From Enterococcus pseudoavium NBRC 100491 (lineage in GTDB: Bacteria > Bacillota > Bacilli > Lactobacillales > Enterococcaceae), in contig NZ_BCQF01000011.1 of NCBI RefSeq assembly GCF_001544295.1, positions 27,638 through 91,637 on the forward strand: a stretch of 64,000 nt of DNA, given 5' to 3'. Shown in pieces: positions 34,245-41,800 of this stretch. A program made the position numbers and the translations under genes. The notes beneath the pieces were generated by a model. The model did no database searches. It worked only from the letters and a program-made list of their open reading frames with translations, and was not told the origin of the DNA. Positions within the stretch are counted from its first letter, which is position 1, and every line of letters starts with the position of its first letter.

Positions 34245-34746
34245 TTGTTTTTTCCTCCGTAATATCGTTTAAATTGGCAAACTTGCCATGATAATGAATG
34301 GCTGCTACATTGTATGCAACCGCAGCCTGTTCTTCAGTATCGTACCTACCGATGAACTTATTTTTGTTATAGTGGCTAATTTGAGCTTTCCATTTCTTCC
34401 GTTTTGGGTCATAAGAAACACCAAGATACCGAGAAGTAGATGGCTTGTTCTTATTCTTGCCACGATTCGCATTATTTTGTTTTCGGGTTACAAACCTTAG
34501 ATTGCACTTCCTGTTATCAAGCCGATTTCTATTGATATGGTCTACGAACAATCCTGGTGGTGGTGTTCCCATGATATCCCGATGCATCAAAATACAGCTG
34601 ACCTTGTTTCGTCTAAGTGATAATTCTTTATCGTACCTTCGAGCATAGCCACAATTGTTGATGTTGTAGGTAAATCCTTTCAAACGTTCATAGTCATCGT
34701 CATCAACTATAGCGACTGCTCCATGATTAAGTGGAATCTCTTTCAT
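34231..34746 (-). CDS. HNH homing endonuclease with AP2 domain
   Basis: 171 residues. HNH core at about residues 54-90 (MHRDIMGTPPPGLFVDHINR, NRLDNRKCNLRFVTRKQNNA) and an AP2-type DNA-binding domain (about residues 108-160: RYLGVSYDPKRKKWKAQISH, FIGRYDTEEQAAVAYNVAAI). Overlaps DUF2800 by 20 bp and DUF2815 by 14 bp, so it has slipped into a tightly packed operon without breaking either gene. It is a selfish mobile gene rather than a needed replication function. Confidence 0.93.
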   Translation of the reverse strand: MKEIPLNHGAVAIVDDDDYERLKGFTYNINNCGYARRYDKELSLRRNKVSCILMHRDIMGTPPPGLFVDHINRNRLDNRKCNLRFVTRKQNNANRGKNKNKPSTSRYLGVSYDPKRKKWKAQISHYNKNKFIGRYDTEEQAAVAYNVAAIHYHGKFANLNDITEEKTNEQE

Positions 34747-35881
34747 CTAAGTTCACCTCCGAAAAATCATCCGTTGCTGAATCAATATGAACCGCCTGAC
34801 GTTTGTCAGAATTGGTGACGAGTGTGAGCTTGCCGGGTGGCTTAATGATGTATTCGCTCAATAAATCATCAAACTTAGCTTTCCCAAGTGCTTTCGTCAT
34901 AGCGGTAACACCAAGTAATTTCTTGTCATAAGGGTCATAACCTGCTTTGATGACGGCTGCCGCTACATCATTTTCATTGGAATACTTCCGAGTTGAGCGA
35001 CCTTCGACCAACTTATGATTTGCCCACTGCTTGCCACTAAGAGCTAGTTTCAAGGCGTACTCCTTGATATCATTACTCCACGAAACCAGGTCATCGATTT
35101 TTGAGAGAATTTCCTCGATTTCTTCATCCTCGAGAAAATCTGGTTTCTTGAACTCGTACTTCGCTAATTCAAGATTCTGTTCAGCTCGAGCACGACAGTT
35201 GTTCTTTGCAGGACAGAAGCCACACCATTTGCCACAGTGGAATTCGCCTTCACCCTTAAATGCAAGATTGGCAGCAGGTGCTAGGACTTGTTCCGCCCAT
35301 TGATACAGTTCTTCTTTAGACAAGGTGTAGGAGCTGACGTTTTCACGTCTCGGCTGGAAGATGGTCATCTGCACTTCTTGAATGTCGTAGATGCCATCAA
35401 ACAGCTCCAAAGCTCCAAGTGCATAGCACATCATCTGTGGGTTCTGATAAGCATCAACTAAAATTCCTAATCCATACTTCATATCAATGACCGAAAGTGT
35501 CCCGTCAGCTATGACTAAGCAGTCACCTGTCCCAAAGCCTTCAGGTACGAACCTAGAAAAGTCGAGTCGCTGTTCTACAATGACAATTGGGTCAGCTGTC
35601 GTCTGTCTTGCCTTTGCCACTTCTTCCATAACAAAGGTGGCATAGCTTTCCGAGCACTCCTCCATCTCGTCATCATAAAACTCAAGTGTTGACCTAGGGT
35701 CTTCTCCTTCGCCCCCGAGCAACTGGTGCAACTTGTACTCACAGAGAGTATGCGCATCAGTCCCTTGCTGGGCATATGGACTAGACTTGTTTTCAAAGCC
35801 TTCTGACAGCCTCACGCTTGGCGGGCAATGAATCCAACGGTTACTGGAAGAGGCTGAAAGGATTGCGTGTTTTGTTGGCAT
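34727..35881 (-). CDS. DUF2800 protein (PD-(D/E)XK, Cas4/RecB-like nuclease)
   Basis: 384 residues. HAILSASSSNRWIHCPPSVR at the N-terminus, AQQGTDAHTLCEYKLHQLLG, the catalytic GTGDCLVIADGTLSVIDMKY (D...DxK) and MTIFQPRRENVSSYTLSKEE are typical of DUF2800. Three or four Cys near residues 217-231 (HCGKWCGFCPAKNNCRARAE) resemble the Fe-S cluster ligands of Cas4/AddB-type nucleases. Probably a recombination nuclease paired with the ssDNA binder downstream. Confidence 0.9.
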   Translation of the reverse strand: MPTKHAILSASSSNRWIHCPPSVRLSEGFENKSSPYAQQGTDAHTLCEYKLHQLLGGEGEDPRSTLEFYDDEMEECSESYATFVMEEVAKARQTTADPIVIVEQRLDFSRFVPEGFGTGDCLVIADGTLSVIDMKYGLGILVDAYQNPQMMCYALGALELFDGIYDIQEVQMTIFQPRRENVSSYTLSKEELYQWAEQVLAPAANLAFKGEGEFHCGKWCGFCPAKNNCRARAEQNLELAKYEFKKPDFLEDEEIEEILSKIDDLVSWSNDIKEYALKLALSGKQWANHKLVEGRSTRKYSNENDVAAAVIKAGYDPYDKKLLGVTAMTKALGKAKFDDLLSEYIIKPPGKLTLVTNSDKRQAVHIDSATDDFSEVNLDERDST

Positions 35882-35885
35882 ATGG

Positions 35886-36206
35886 TTATAGCACCTCCGC
35901 TTCTGCCATCAAAGCAATGTAGCTCTCAGGCTGAATCTCGCTTAAGCGACTTGCACCAAACTTCTCAATCAGTGTCTTAACATCTGATGACTTACCTTCT
36001 TGAGACTTACGAGCAAGCAAGCCTCGAACTTCTTCAAGTGTTGGTTGCTTAACCTCAGGTTCAACTGCTCCTTCTTTTGTTTGTGGCTTTGGTGCCGGTA
36101 CTTGTTCAGGCTCACCTGACTGCATCGCCTCAACCAGTTCACGCAAACTGTCAGCGAGTGCTTGCACGTCATCTGTTACTTGAAGCAATAACTTCATTCG
36201 GCTCAT
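35886..36206 (-). CDS. Conserved small phage protein of the recombination operon
   Basis: 106 residues. Helical N-terminus (LLLQVTDDVQALADSLRELV), a Pro/Gln/Glu-rich linker, and a conserved C-terminal helical motif (LEEVRGLLARKSQEGKSSDV, LIEKFGASRLSEIQPESYIA). The C-terminal motif is frequent just upstream of DUF2800 genes in Gram-positive prophages. Function not established. Confidence 0.7.
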   Translation of the reverse strand: MSRMKLLLQVTDDVQALADSLRELVEAMQSGEPEQVPAPKPQTKEGAVEPEVKQPTLEEVRGLLARKSQEGKSSDVKTLIEKFGASRLSEIQPESYIALMAEAEVL

Positions 36207-36207
36207 A

Positions 36208-36408
36208 CTATTCCGCCTCCTTCTTCACTTCATGAATTTCGACTGATTCAATGGATTGTCCCGGTGTTAACACGATAATTTCCATGTTCTCACCAAACAA
36301 CCATTGAACGAACTTCCGTGGCAAATTACGCAAACCACCTTGAAGCACGGTCTCTTTGTTGCCATCTTCATCCGTGACACGAATGCATACACGATGTTTC
36401 AATTTCAT
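36208..36408 (-). CDS. Small hypothetical phage protein
   Basis: 66 residues (MKLKHRVCIRVTDEDGNKET...LPRKFVQWLFGENMEIIVLT...), beta-rich, with a strong RBS (GAGGAGG). First gene after the repeated motif at 36460; its place in a packed operon supports it as real. No recognisable domain. Confidence 0.65.
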   Translation of the reverse strand: MKLKHRVCIRVTDEDGNKETVLQGGLRNLPRKFVQWLFGENMEIIVLTPGQSIESVEIHEVKKEAE

Positions 36409-36459
36409 TTGAGTTCCTCCTCAATTTGATTTTTTGTATGAGGCTTACCCCCCTTACAC

Positions 36460-36492
36460 GTTATAGGCGAACCAAAATCCCCAAAGTAAACC
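36460..36492 (-). promoter_or_regulatory. Copy 3 of conserved element promoter-like motif
   Basis: On the - strand the site reads GGTTTACTTTGGGG then ATTTTGGTTCGCCTATAAC. TATAAC is the best -10-like version of the three copies; -35 candidate TACTTT at 17 bp or TTTACT at 19 bp. It is 52 bp before the first gene of the recombination operon. Confidence 0.58.
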
Positions 36493-36565
36493 TGTAAGAG
36501 AAAATTTTTTTGAAAAAAGTTAGACCTCAATATTTTGATAATTCTGAGGTCTACATCTCACGTCT

Positions 36566-37180
36566 TTACTTGTTGAACAGATTACGCAAACGAGCGTAGA
36601 TTTTGTTCAAGCGGTTTTGAACTGCTTGTTTGGTGATTCCAAGTTCAACTGCCACATCAGTTTGTGAAACACCTTCATAGAAAACTTTTTGAATCAACCA
36701 ACGTTGGTTGTCCGTCAACTTTTCCATCAACTCAAGTAACTCGTCAACACGTGGATCAGTCACTTTCTTTGACTGTTCTTCCAGATAAGCCTTGTACATC
36801 AAGTCACTTTTGTCTTCCGCATAGTTAATGGAATCCATTGCATTGAAGGAAAGAAGCTCTACCATCGGAAACTCCTTCATGACCGCATCCTCCACGACAT
36901 CTTTTGTCGGTCCAATACCGTGATGGTCACGTTTGAACTGTTCGATGAACCTAGGAATCCAAGCACGGATTGCGGCTTTTTCCTTGTTGGTACGAATACC
37001 TTGAATTGCCTTTAAATTGCTGTAGACTTCACGGTCATCACGTTGATGCAACTCATAGATATCGAGTTCTGTAATGCCACGTTCCCCAGGTTTCAACTCA
37101 TCGACCACTTTCCCATTTGCTCCAAAATACTTGTAAGTGCCACGTTCTTTTTGTGGCGTACGCTTTAATTTAGTCATCAC
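36566..37180 (-). CDS. Sigma-factor-like regulator (region 4 HTH)
   Basis: 204 residues. The C-terminal 60 residues are a sigma-70 region 4-like helix-turn-helix (LTDNQRWLIQKVFYEGVSQT, DVAVELGITKQAVQNRLNKI, ending YARLRNLFNK). The N-terminal 130 residues are helical with few clear motifs (GITELDIYELHQRDDREVYS; ERTNKEKAAIRAWIPRFIEQ-like region). RBS GGAGGG precedes the ATG. Region 4 contacts -35 boxes in sigma factors, so this may be a phage sigma or a sigma-like activator for the conserved promoter-like motif. It is the most upstream - strand gene of the early region. Confidence 0.8.
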   Translation of the reverse strand: MMTKLKRTPQKERGTYKYFGANGKVVDELKPGERGITELDIYELHQRDDREVYSNLKAIQGIRTNKEKAAIRAWIPRFIEQFKRDHHGIGPTKDVVEDAVMKEFPMVELLSFNAMDSINYAEDKSDLMYKAYLEEQSKKVTDPRVDELLELMEKLTDNQRWLIQKVFYEGVSQTDVAVELGITKQAVQNRLNKIYARLRNLFNK

Positions 37181-37449
37181 TGACCCTCCATTTGTCTGTT
37201 CAACAGAACGGAGAGACCAATGCTTGAAGCGGATATACCGATATTTAAGGCACTTAAAAAAGCCACACTGAAATAGACGGTAAGCCCCACAAAATTTGAA
37301 AATGAGCGCAATTAGGCATAGTGGTGCCTTTTGCTTATTTCAAAATTCAGTTGGTCTTTCCGTTCTTTCAGCCGGCTATCTTGAACGAATATTGTTTTTA
37401 GAAAGCCCTCTAGGAGGATTGAGTTCATTGAGTGAAGGTTAAAATACGT

Positions 37450-37483
37450 CTATATATCAAATTCTTAAAATCTGATATAATAG
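37450..37483 (+). promoter_or_regulatory. Candidate promoter/operator of the + strand cassette
   Basis: TATAAT at 37476-37481 lies in the right arm of an imperfect inverted repeat, CTATATATCA ... TGATATAATAG (37450-37459 and 37473-37483). No good -35 box; the palindrome may be a repressor site. It is about 190 bp upstream of the first cassette gene. Confidence 0.5.
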
Positions 37484-37544
37484 TTATTATGAGTTAGTAG
37501 GAATTAGGTTTATTTGCCATTCCAATTAACCAACCACTGGAAAC

Positions 37545-37575
37545 AAAAAATGCCTCTAGAAATAACTTTCTAAAG
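37545..37575 (-). terminator. Terminator-like hairpin on the - strand in the cassette leader
   Basis: On the - strand, CTTTAGAAA-gtta-TTTCTAGAG followed by GCATTTTTT. It could stop antisense transcription coming from the cassette toward the early phage genes. No - strand gene ends before it. Confidence 0.5.
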
Positions 37576-37614
37576 ACATCATGAAGTTTCCGATTTTTGA
37601 GATAAATAGTTTCC

Positions 37615-37641
37615 AAGGTTTCCGAGGTTACTAAGGTTATT
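37615..37641 (+). repeat. Three 9-bp direct repeats before the cassette
   Basis: AAGGTTTCC, GAGGTTACT, AAGGTTATT are contiguous and start 60 bp before the first ATG. Regular spacing of 9 bp suggests a protein-binding site or a structured leader; the small HTH protein of the cassette is a possible binder. Confidence 0.45.
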
Positions 37642-37674
37642 AATTCAAGGATTTTGCAAGGAGGCAAATCGTTA

Positions 37675-38586
37675 ATGACTAGTAATATACCTAAACTGTG
37701 CGGTGGAACGTTTCTGACTTTGCTTCTGCAAGCAGTCAAGCCACATAATAGATCACACGTAACTATAAATGGAGAAAAGGTCAGTTTATCAAACGGCAAC
37801 GTTTTCCGATCGCTGATTAGAGTCTTCGACCCGACAAGCTACTTGCCTGACGATAAATCGTTCAATACCATGACATCAAAATACAAAAACTGCAATAAGA
37901 TAGGTGACGTATATTTTCGGTACGATGACCCTGCTATCATTTCATCATTCAATCAAGAAATCCTGACAAACTACCTAGCACCGCTTAACCGCATGAGAGA
38001 GTTTGTTGAAACATACATTGATATTGAAACTCCTGCAAAGAGCTCATGGCTAGTTCGCGCCATCCTTGAATTGCTGATGGAGGATTCAAGTGTCTTGGAT
38101 GATGCTGCTTTCCATATCGGAGAAAATGGTAGCGCTTTAATTAAAAGCCAACTTGGTACAATTACCGATGTTTCAATCGAGTCATTCCTCCTTGGTATTT
38201 GGCATTTCATCATCATGAATCGAAATGACAACACGATTGGAAAGGCAACAATTGATAGTTGGCATACACTGCAAGGCGAGCCCAACGCTCAGAAAGAGTT
38301 TATAAGCGAAATTGGTAAAACTTTTCGCCCTGAATTAAAGGTATCAAGGCTAATTAATAGTTCATACTCTCAAAAGATTCAGGATGAACCCGAAGTTGAA
38401 ATTGTCGAGCCTGAAATTTTAGACAACGAAAAATCTGGAAAAACTGAATCAAATGAAGAAACTCGGGCCAATAACACCTATAATCAGACGATGAACGTTT
38501 TTAACCAGTTCGGTAGTGGAAGCACTATGGTTAACAATTTTGGGACATTCATTAATAGAAAGTCGAGGGGAGTAGATGAACGATAA
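37675..38586 (+). CDS. Unrecognised protein with C-terminal Asn/Gly motif (cassette gene 1)
   Basis: 303 residues from the ATG at 37675, 10 nt after AAGGAGG; an in-frame TTG at 37654 overlaps the RBS and is rejected. No family recognised. Residues 1-215 look globular and alpha-helical (IPKLCGGTFLTLLLQAVKPH, SSWLVRAILELLMEDSSVLD, SIESFLLGIWHFIIMNRNDN). A Glu-rich linker follows (residues about 235-265), then a motif at 270-294 with N/Q/F/G at regular spacing. The same motif recurs near the N-terminus of the next gene. It looks like an effector or sensor joined to its partner by a homotypic motif. Overlaps the next gene by 11 bp. Confidence 0.75.
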   Translation: MTSNIPKLCGGTFLTLLLQAVKPHNRSHVTINGEKVSLSNGNVFRSLIRVFDPTSYLPDDKSFNTMTSKYKNCNKIGDVYFRYDDPAIISSFNQEILTNYLAPLNRMREFVETYIDIETPAKSSWLVRAILELLMEDSSVLDDAAFHIGENGSALIKSQLGTITDVSIESFLLGIWHFIIMNRNDNTIGKATIDSWHTLQGEPNAQKEFISEIGKTFRPELKVSRLINSSYSQKIQDEPEVEIVEPEILDNEKSGKTESNEETRANNTYNQTMNVFNQFGSGSTMVNNFGTFINRKSRGVDER

Positions 38587-39226
38587 TCAATTACAAATCA
38601 AGGATGATGAAACTCCTATTATTCAGGCTACAAATGCGTTCACTCAATCTGGCCCAGATAGTGTTCAAGTCCTCAATCAAGGAAAGTTCGTGAATAACGA
38701 GACGAATCTGATTGTCGCTGGAACGGCCAACGATGCACGGGCACTAAGCAACGTGTTAAATTCAAGAATGAATACACATTATTACAACCTTTTTGTTCTT
38801 GATAAGGGCTTTGAATTTACCAGTAATTGTTTTGAACTCAAATACGACCAGTCACTAACATCCTTTACTAGCATTGAGGTTCAACAAACTTTCCTTCCTC
38901 TCACCATTGATATTGTTGAACAGATCAAGACGTTTCCTTCAATAATTACGACAGAAAATCTGAGTTTCGGAGAGACCACGGATGACCACTGGGCGAAATA
39001 TGGTCTGATTACAAAAATTCGAGAATTCGATGGTGGGTATCGTTTCTCTTTTACAGAGTTTGAACATACACCAATACAACAACAATTTCTGAACCATCAC
39101 CTAGAAGTCCTTGGGATACTCGGAAATGAATACAAGCACGAATTAAACCGAACTCACTGGTCAATCAAGCAAGTGGACTTAATAGCAGAAATGAGAAAGC
39201 TAAATAAGGTGCTCGTGTCACTTTAA
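38576..39226 (+). CDS. Unrecognised protein with N-terminal Asn/Gly motif (cassette gene 2)
   Basis: 216 residues; ATG at 38576 follows GAGGGGAG. Residues 16-40 carry the motif shared with gene 1. The rest is an alpha-beta domain (TANDARALSNVLNSRMNTHY, SFTSIEVQQTFLPLTIDIVE, YGLITKIREFDGGYRFSFTE, QQQFLNHHLEVLGILGNEYK). No catalytic signature that I recognise and no membrane segment. Translational overlap with gene 1 implies the two are made together. Confidence 0.75.
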   Translation: MNDNQLQIKDDETPIIQATNAFTQSGPDSVQVLNQGKFVNNETNLIVAGTANDARALSNVLNSRMNTHYYNLFVLDKGFEFTSNCFELKYDQSLTSFTSIEVQQTFLPLTIDIVEQIKTFPSIITTENLSFGETTDDHWAKYGLITKIREFDGGYRFSFTEFEHTPIQQQFLNHHLEVLGILGNEYKHELNRTHWSIKQVDLIAEMRKLNKVLVSL

Positions 39227-39242
39227 TTCTGGAGGGATAATT

Positions 39243-39449
39243 TTGACTGACAAGAAAGTAGATAATGAAGAAGTAATTGAGAAATGGGTGAACCTTGAGG
39301 ACATTGCTGAATATCTCAGTGTCAGCAAGGATACTATTCGAATCTGGCTCCGTGATGGAAAACTACCAATTCACCGGGCCGGCAAACGATATAAATTTAA
39401 AATATCAGAAGTTGATGAATGGCTACGAGAAGGTAAAATCGCAGATTGA
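39243..39449 (+). CDS. Excisionase/MerR-type HTH protein (cassette gene 3)
   Basis: 68 residues from a TTG at 39243, 7 nt after GGAGGG. The HTH_17/excisionase pattern is clear: WVNLEDIAEYLSVSKDTIRI, WLRDGKLPIHRAGKRYKFKI, SEVDEWLREGKIAD. It is a small winged-helix DNA-binding protein. It may regulate the cassette, perhaps via the palindrome at 37450 or the 9-bp repeats at 37615, or target a protein partner to DNA. A recombination role is less likely because no tyrosine recombinase is near. Confidence 0.9.
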   Translation: MTDKKVDNEEVIEKWVNLEDIAEYLSVSKDTIRIWLRDGKLPIHRAGKRYKFKISEVDEWLREGKIAD

Positions 39450-39464
39450 TTGGAGGGATGACAT

Positions 39465-41741
39465 TTGGACGAAAAAATTCTTGGTGAAATTATAGGGTTA
39501 AAGCTTAATACGTCAACATATCACAACGTAACTGTTACACCCAGCCTTATTAATTTCTTCTATGGGAAAAATGGAGTGGGTAAATCTACGATTGGTCGTG
39601 AAATTAATGCCAATCGAGGTATCACATGGAAAGACGGAAAATCTGAATCTGACTTTTCAGTTTTAGTGTATAACGATGACTTTATCAAACGAAATTTCGC
39701 AAATTATGGAGCCGTTTCTGGCATCTTCACAATCGGTGAAGATGATAAAAGTGCAGCGGACAAAATAAAAGAGTTAGAAGATAAAAAGTCAACTCTAGGA
39801 GACGAATACCGTTCTGCTAAAAAGTTGCGTGATGAAAAGATTATTGACCAAGAAAAAACGACAACTTCATTCAAAAAATCTGTATTTGATTCTTCAGATA
39901 AATTCAGGAACAACTTTCAGGAAGCAATGAAAGGAAAACGTGGGAACGTAGATGTTTTTGTTCCTGAGCTTCTAAAGCAGACTAAGGCTGTGGAACACGA
40001 TTTTGATGAACTGAAAAATATGTCTGATACAGCTTTCGATAAAACTTCAACGTTTTACCGAAGAATGCAGAGCCTAGATAAAACTCTCCTTGCTCCATCT
40101 TCGTTATTTGAGAAATCAATAGTTAGTAGTAGCAATACCAGTTTTGCTCAATTTGTGAAAAAATATCAAACAAGTGACTGGGTTCATCAAGGGCATGAAA
40201 AGTTTCCAGAAACTGATGGAAAATGTCCATATTGCCAGCAAGTGCTACCTCCAAGCTTTGAGCAAGACATAAAAAGTGCTTTTGATGAGCAATATCAAAT
40301 TGATATGGATGCACTTGGTTCTTTCAAAAACAGTTACAGCACGGCTATATCCTCCATCAAAGATACTCTAGAAAAAAATGCTAGTGAAACTCTTTCTAAA
40401 CTTGATTTGTCAGAATATAATGCTGTTTCAAGTCAACTAATCGCAACATTGAGTGAGAATCAATCAATCATTGACAGGAAAATCAAAGAGCCAGCAACAC
40501 CCGTAGCGCTCAAAGACGTTGCTTCAATTATCGACCACCTTGATGAAATTATCGCCAACCTTAATGCGGTGATTGACCACAACAATGCAATCGTTAACGA
40601 AAAGCCAAAGAAAAAAACAGAATGCATCACGAAAGTCTGGGAACTAATCTACTTCAGCCTAAAGCCTCAAGTTGATGCTTATCAGACAAGTATGACTTCT
40701 TTCCAACAAGAGATAACTAAGCTAGAAGAACAAATGAATGATTTGATAGCACGAGGGAATGCGCTAAAGATTGAAATTCAAAAATTGAGCACAAAAAACA
40801 CTAATACCACCGATAGTGTCAAGGCGATGAATACACTGCTAAAAGACTCGGGATTTCAAGGATTTCGGATCAAAGAAAATAAACAAATCACTAATACGTA
40901 CAAGATTGTCCGCGAAGATGACTCAATAGCTGAAAATCTGAGCGAGGGGGAACAGAATTTTATTGCCTTCCTGTACTTCTATCATTTGGTTCATGGAAGC
41001 AAAACTGAAGATGGAACAAACAAGCCGAAAATTGTAGTCATTGACGATCCAGTCTCGAGTATGGATAGCGGTGCATTATTCATCGTGAGTGCCTTGACGC
41101 GAGAAATGATTGAAATCTGTCGGAACAACGCCGCCTCAAATCCTACAAGTGAAAATGATTACATCAAGCAGATTTTTGTACTCACCCACAACAGTTATTT
41201 CCATAATGACGTCACTGCGAACATGGTTAAGTATTGGGATTACGTTGCCTTCTTTAAAATCGTGAAAGCAAATAATCATTCAGAAGTAATTCCGTGCATT
41301 GAGGATGTTTTGGCATTTGATGGAACAACCCTCCTTCGGAAAAATATCGACCCTGTTCAAAACGGTTACCACGCTTTATGGACTGAACTAAAGGAGGTCA
41401 ACTCGCCAATTGCAGTGACCCATATCATCCATCAAATTCTGAATCACTACTTCATCCAGATATGTTCTTATAATGGAGGAACTGTGAGAGATAAAATATT
41501 GTCTGAGAATATATCCGAATTCATCGAAACAGATGAAAATGGGAATGAGTCTTACAAACCAGACTACTACATCGTTCAAGGGCTGCTTTCGTATCTCGTT
41601 GCAACTCAGAAAGATATCATTGATGGGAGTCAGTTCATTGATAATGCTGGGGACCCTAATGCGTGCAAATTAGCATTCAAGAAAATCTTCGACATCATGG
41701 GGCAAGACCAGCACTACGCAATGATGATGGGCACTAACTAA
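39465..41741 (+). CDS. RloC/PrrC-like ABC ATPase (AAA_13) with CxxC pair (cassette gene 4)
   Basis: 758 residues from a TTG at 39465 (GGAGGG 8 nt upstream). Walker A GKNGVGKST (34-42), ABC signature LSEGE (about 491-495), Walker B VVIDDPVSSMDSG (about 523-535) and H-loop LTHNSY (about 572). A long coiled-coil insert contains CPYCQQVLPP (about 253), reminiscent of the zinc hook of RloC. The C-terminal about 170 residues could hold an effector, but the Arg-Glu-His triad of anticodon nucleases cannot be confirmed by eye. SMC-like ATPases of this class sense DNA damage or phage and trigger abortive infection. Last gene of the cassette, followed by a strong terminator. Confidence 0.88.
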   Translation: MDEKILGEIIGLKLNTSTYHNVTVTPSLINFFYGKNGVGKSTIGREINANRGITWKDGKSESDFSVLVYNDDFIKRNFANYGAVSGIFTIGEDDKSAADKIKELEDKKSTLGDEYRSAKKLRDEKIIDQEKTTTSFKKSVFDSSDKFRNNFQEAMKGKRGNVDVFVPELLKQTKAVEHDFDELKNMSDTAFDKTSTFYRRMQSLDKTLLAPSSLFEKSIVSSSNTSFAQFVKKYQTSDWVHQGHEKFPETDGKCPYCQQVLPPSFEQDIKSAFDEQYQIDMDALGSFKNSYSTAISSIKDTLEKNASETLSKLDLSEYNAVSSQLIATLSENQSIIDRKIKEPATPVALKDVASIIDHLDEIIANLNAVIDHNNAIVNEKPKKKTECITKVWELIYFSLKPQVDAYQTSMTSFQQEITKLEEQMNDLIARGNALKIEIQKLSTKNTNTTDSVKAMNTLLKDSGFQGFRIKENKQITNTYKIVREDDSIAENLSEGEQNFIAFLYFYHLVHGSKTEDGTNKPKIVVIDDPVSSMDSGALFIVSALTREMIEICRNNAASNPTSENDYIKQIFVLTHNSYFHNDVTANMVKYWDYVAFFKIVKANNHSEVIPCIEDVLAFDGTTLLRKNIDPVQNGYHALWTELKEVNSPIAVTHIIHQILNHYFIQICSYNGGTVRDKILSENISEFIETDENGNESYKPDYYIVQGLLSYLVATQKDIIDGSQFIDNAGDPNACKLAFKKIFDIMGQDQHYAMMMGTN

Positions 41742-41761
41742 AATAAAAAGCCATCAAACCG

Positions 41762-41800
41762 AAATCGCCTAGCCCACATTTCGTGGACTAGGCGATTTTT
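41762..41800. terminator. Bidirectional terminator between the two defence cassettes
   Basis: AAATCGCCTAG pairs with CTAGGCGATTT (11 bp perfect, plus CCAC/GTGG inside), with T-rich ends on both strands (TTTTT on the +). It separates the + strand ATPase from the - strand mcrC-like gene. Confidence 0.92.

Larger units (their letters stand above)
37181..37674. other. Divergent intergenic region between sigma-like gene and + strand cassette
   Basis: 494 bp with no protein gene that I can support. It holds, leftward, a CGG-ATATA-CCG inverted repeat upstream of the sigma-like gene, and, rightward, a + strand TATAAT box, a - strand terminator-like hairpin and 9-bp repeats. No recognisable CI/Cro repressor pair is present. 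Confidence 0.6.

Noticed and set aside
37494..37799. 101-codon - strand frame across the cassette start
   Set aside because: Antisense to cassette gene 1 and its leader; no RBS, and it crosses the terminator-like hairpin.
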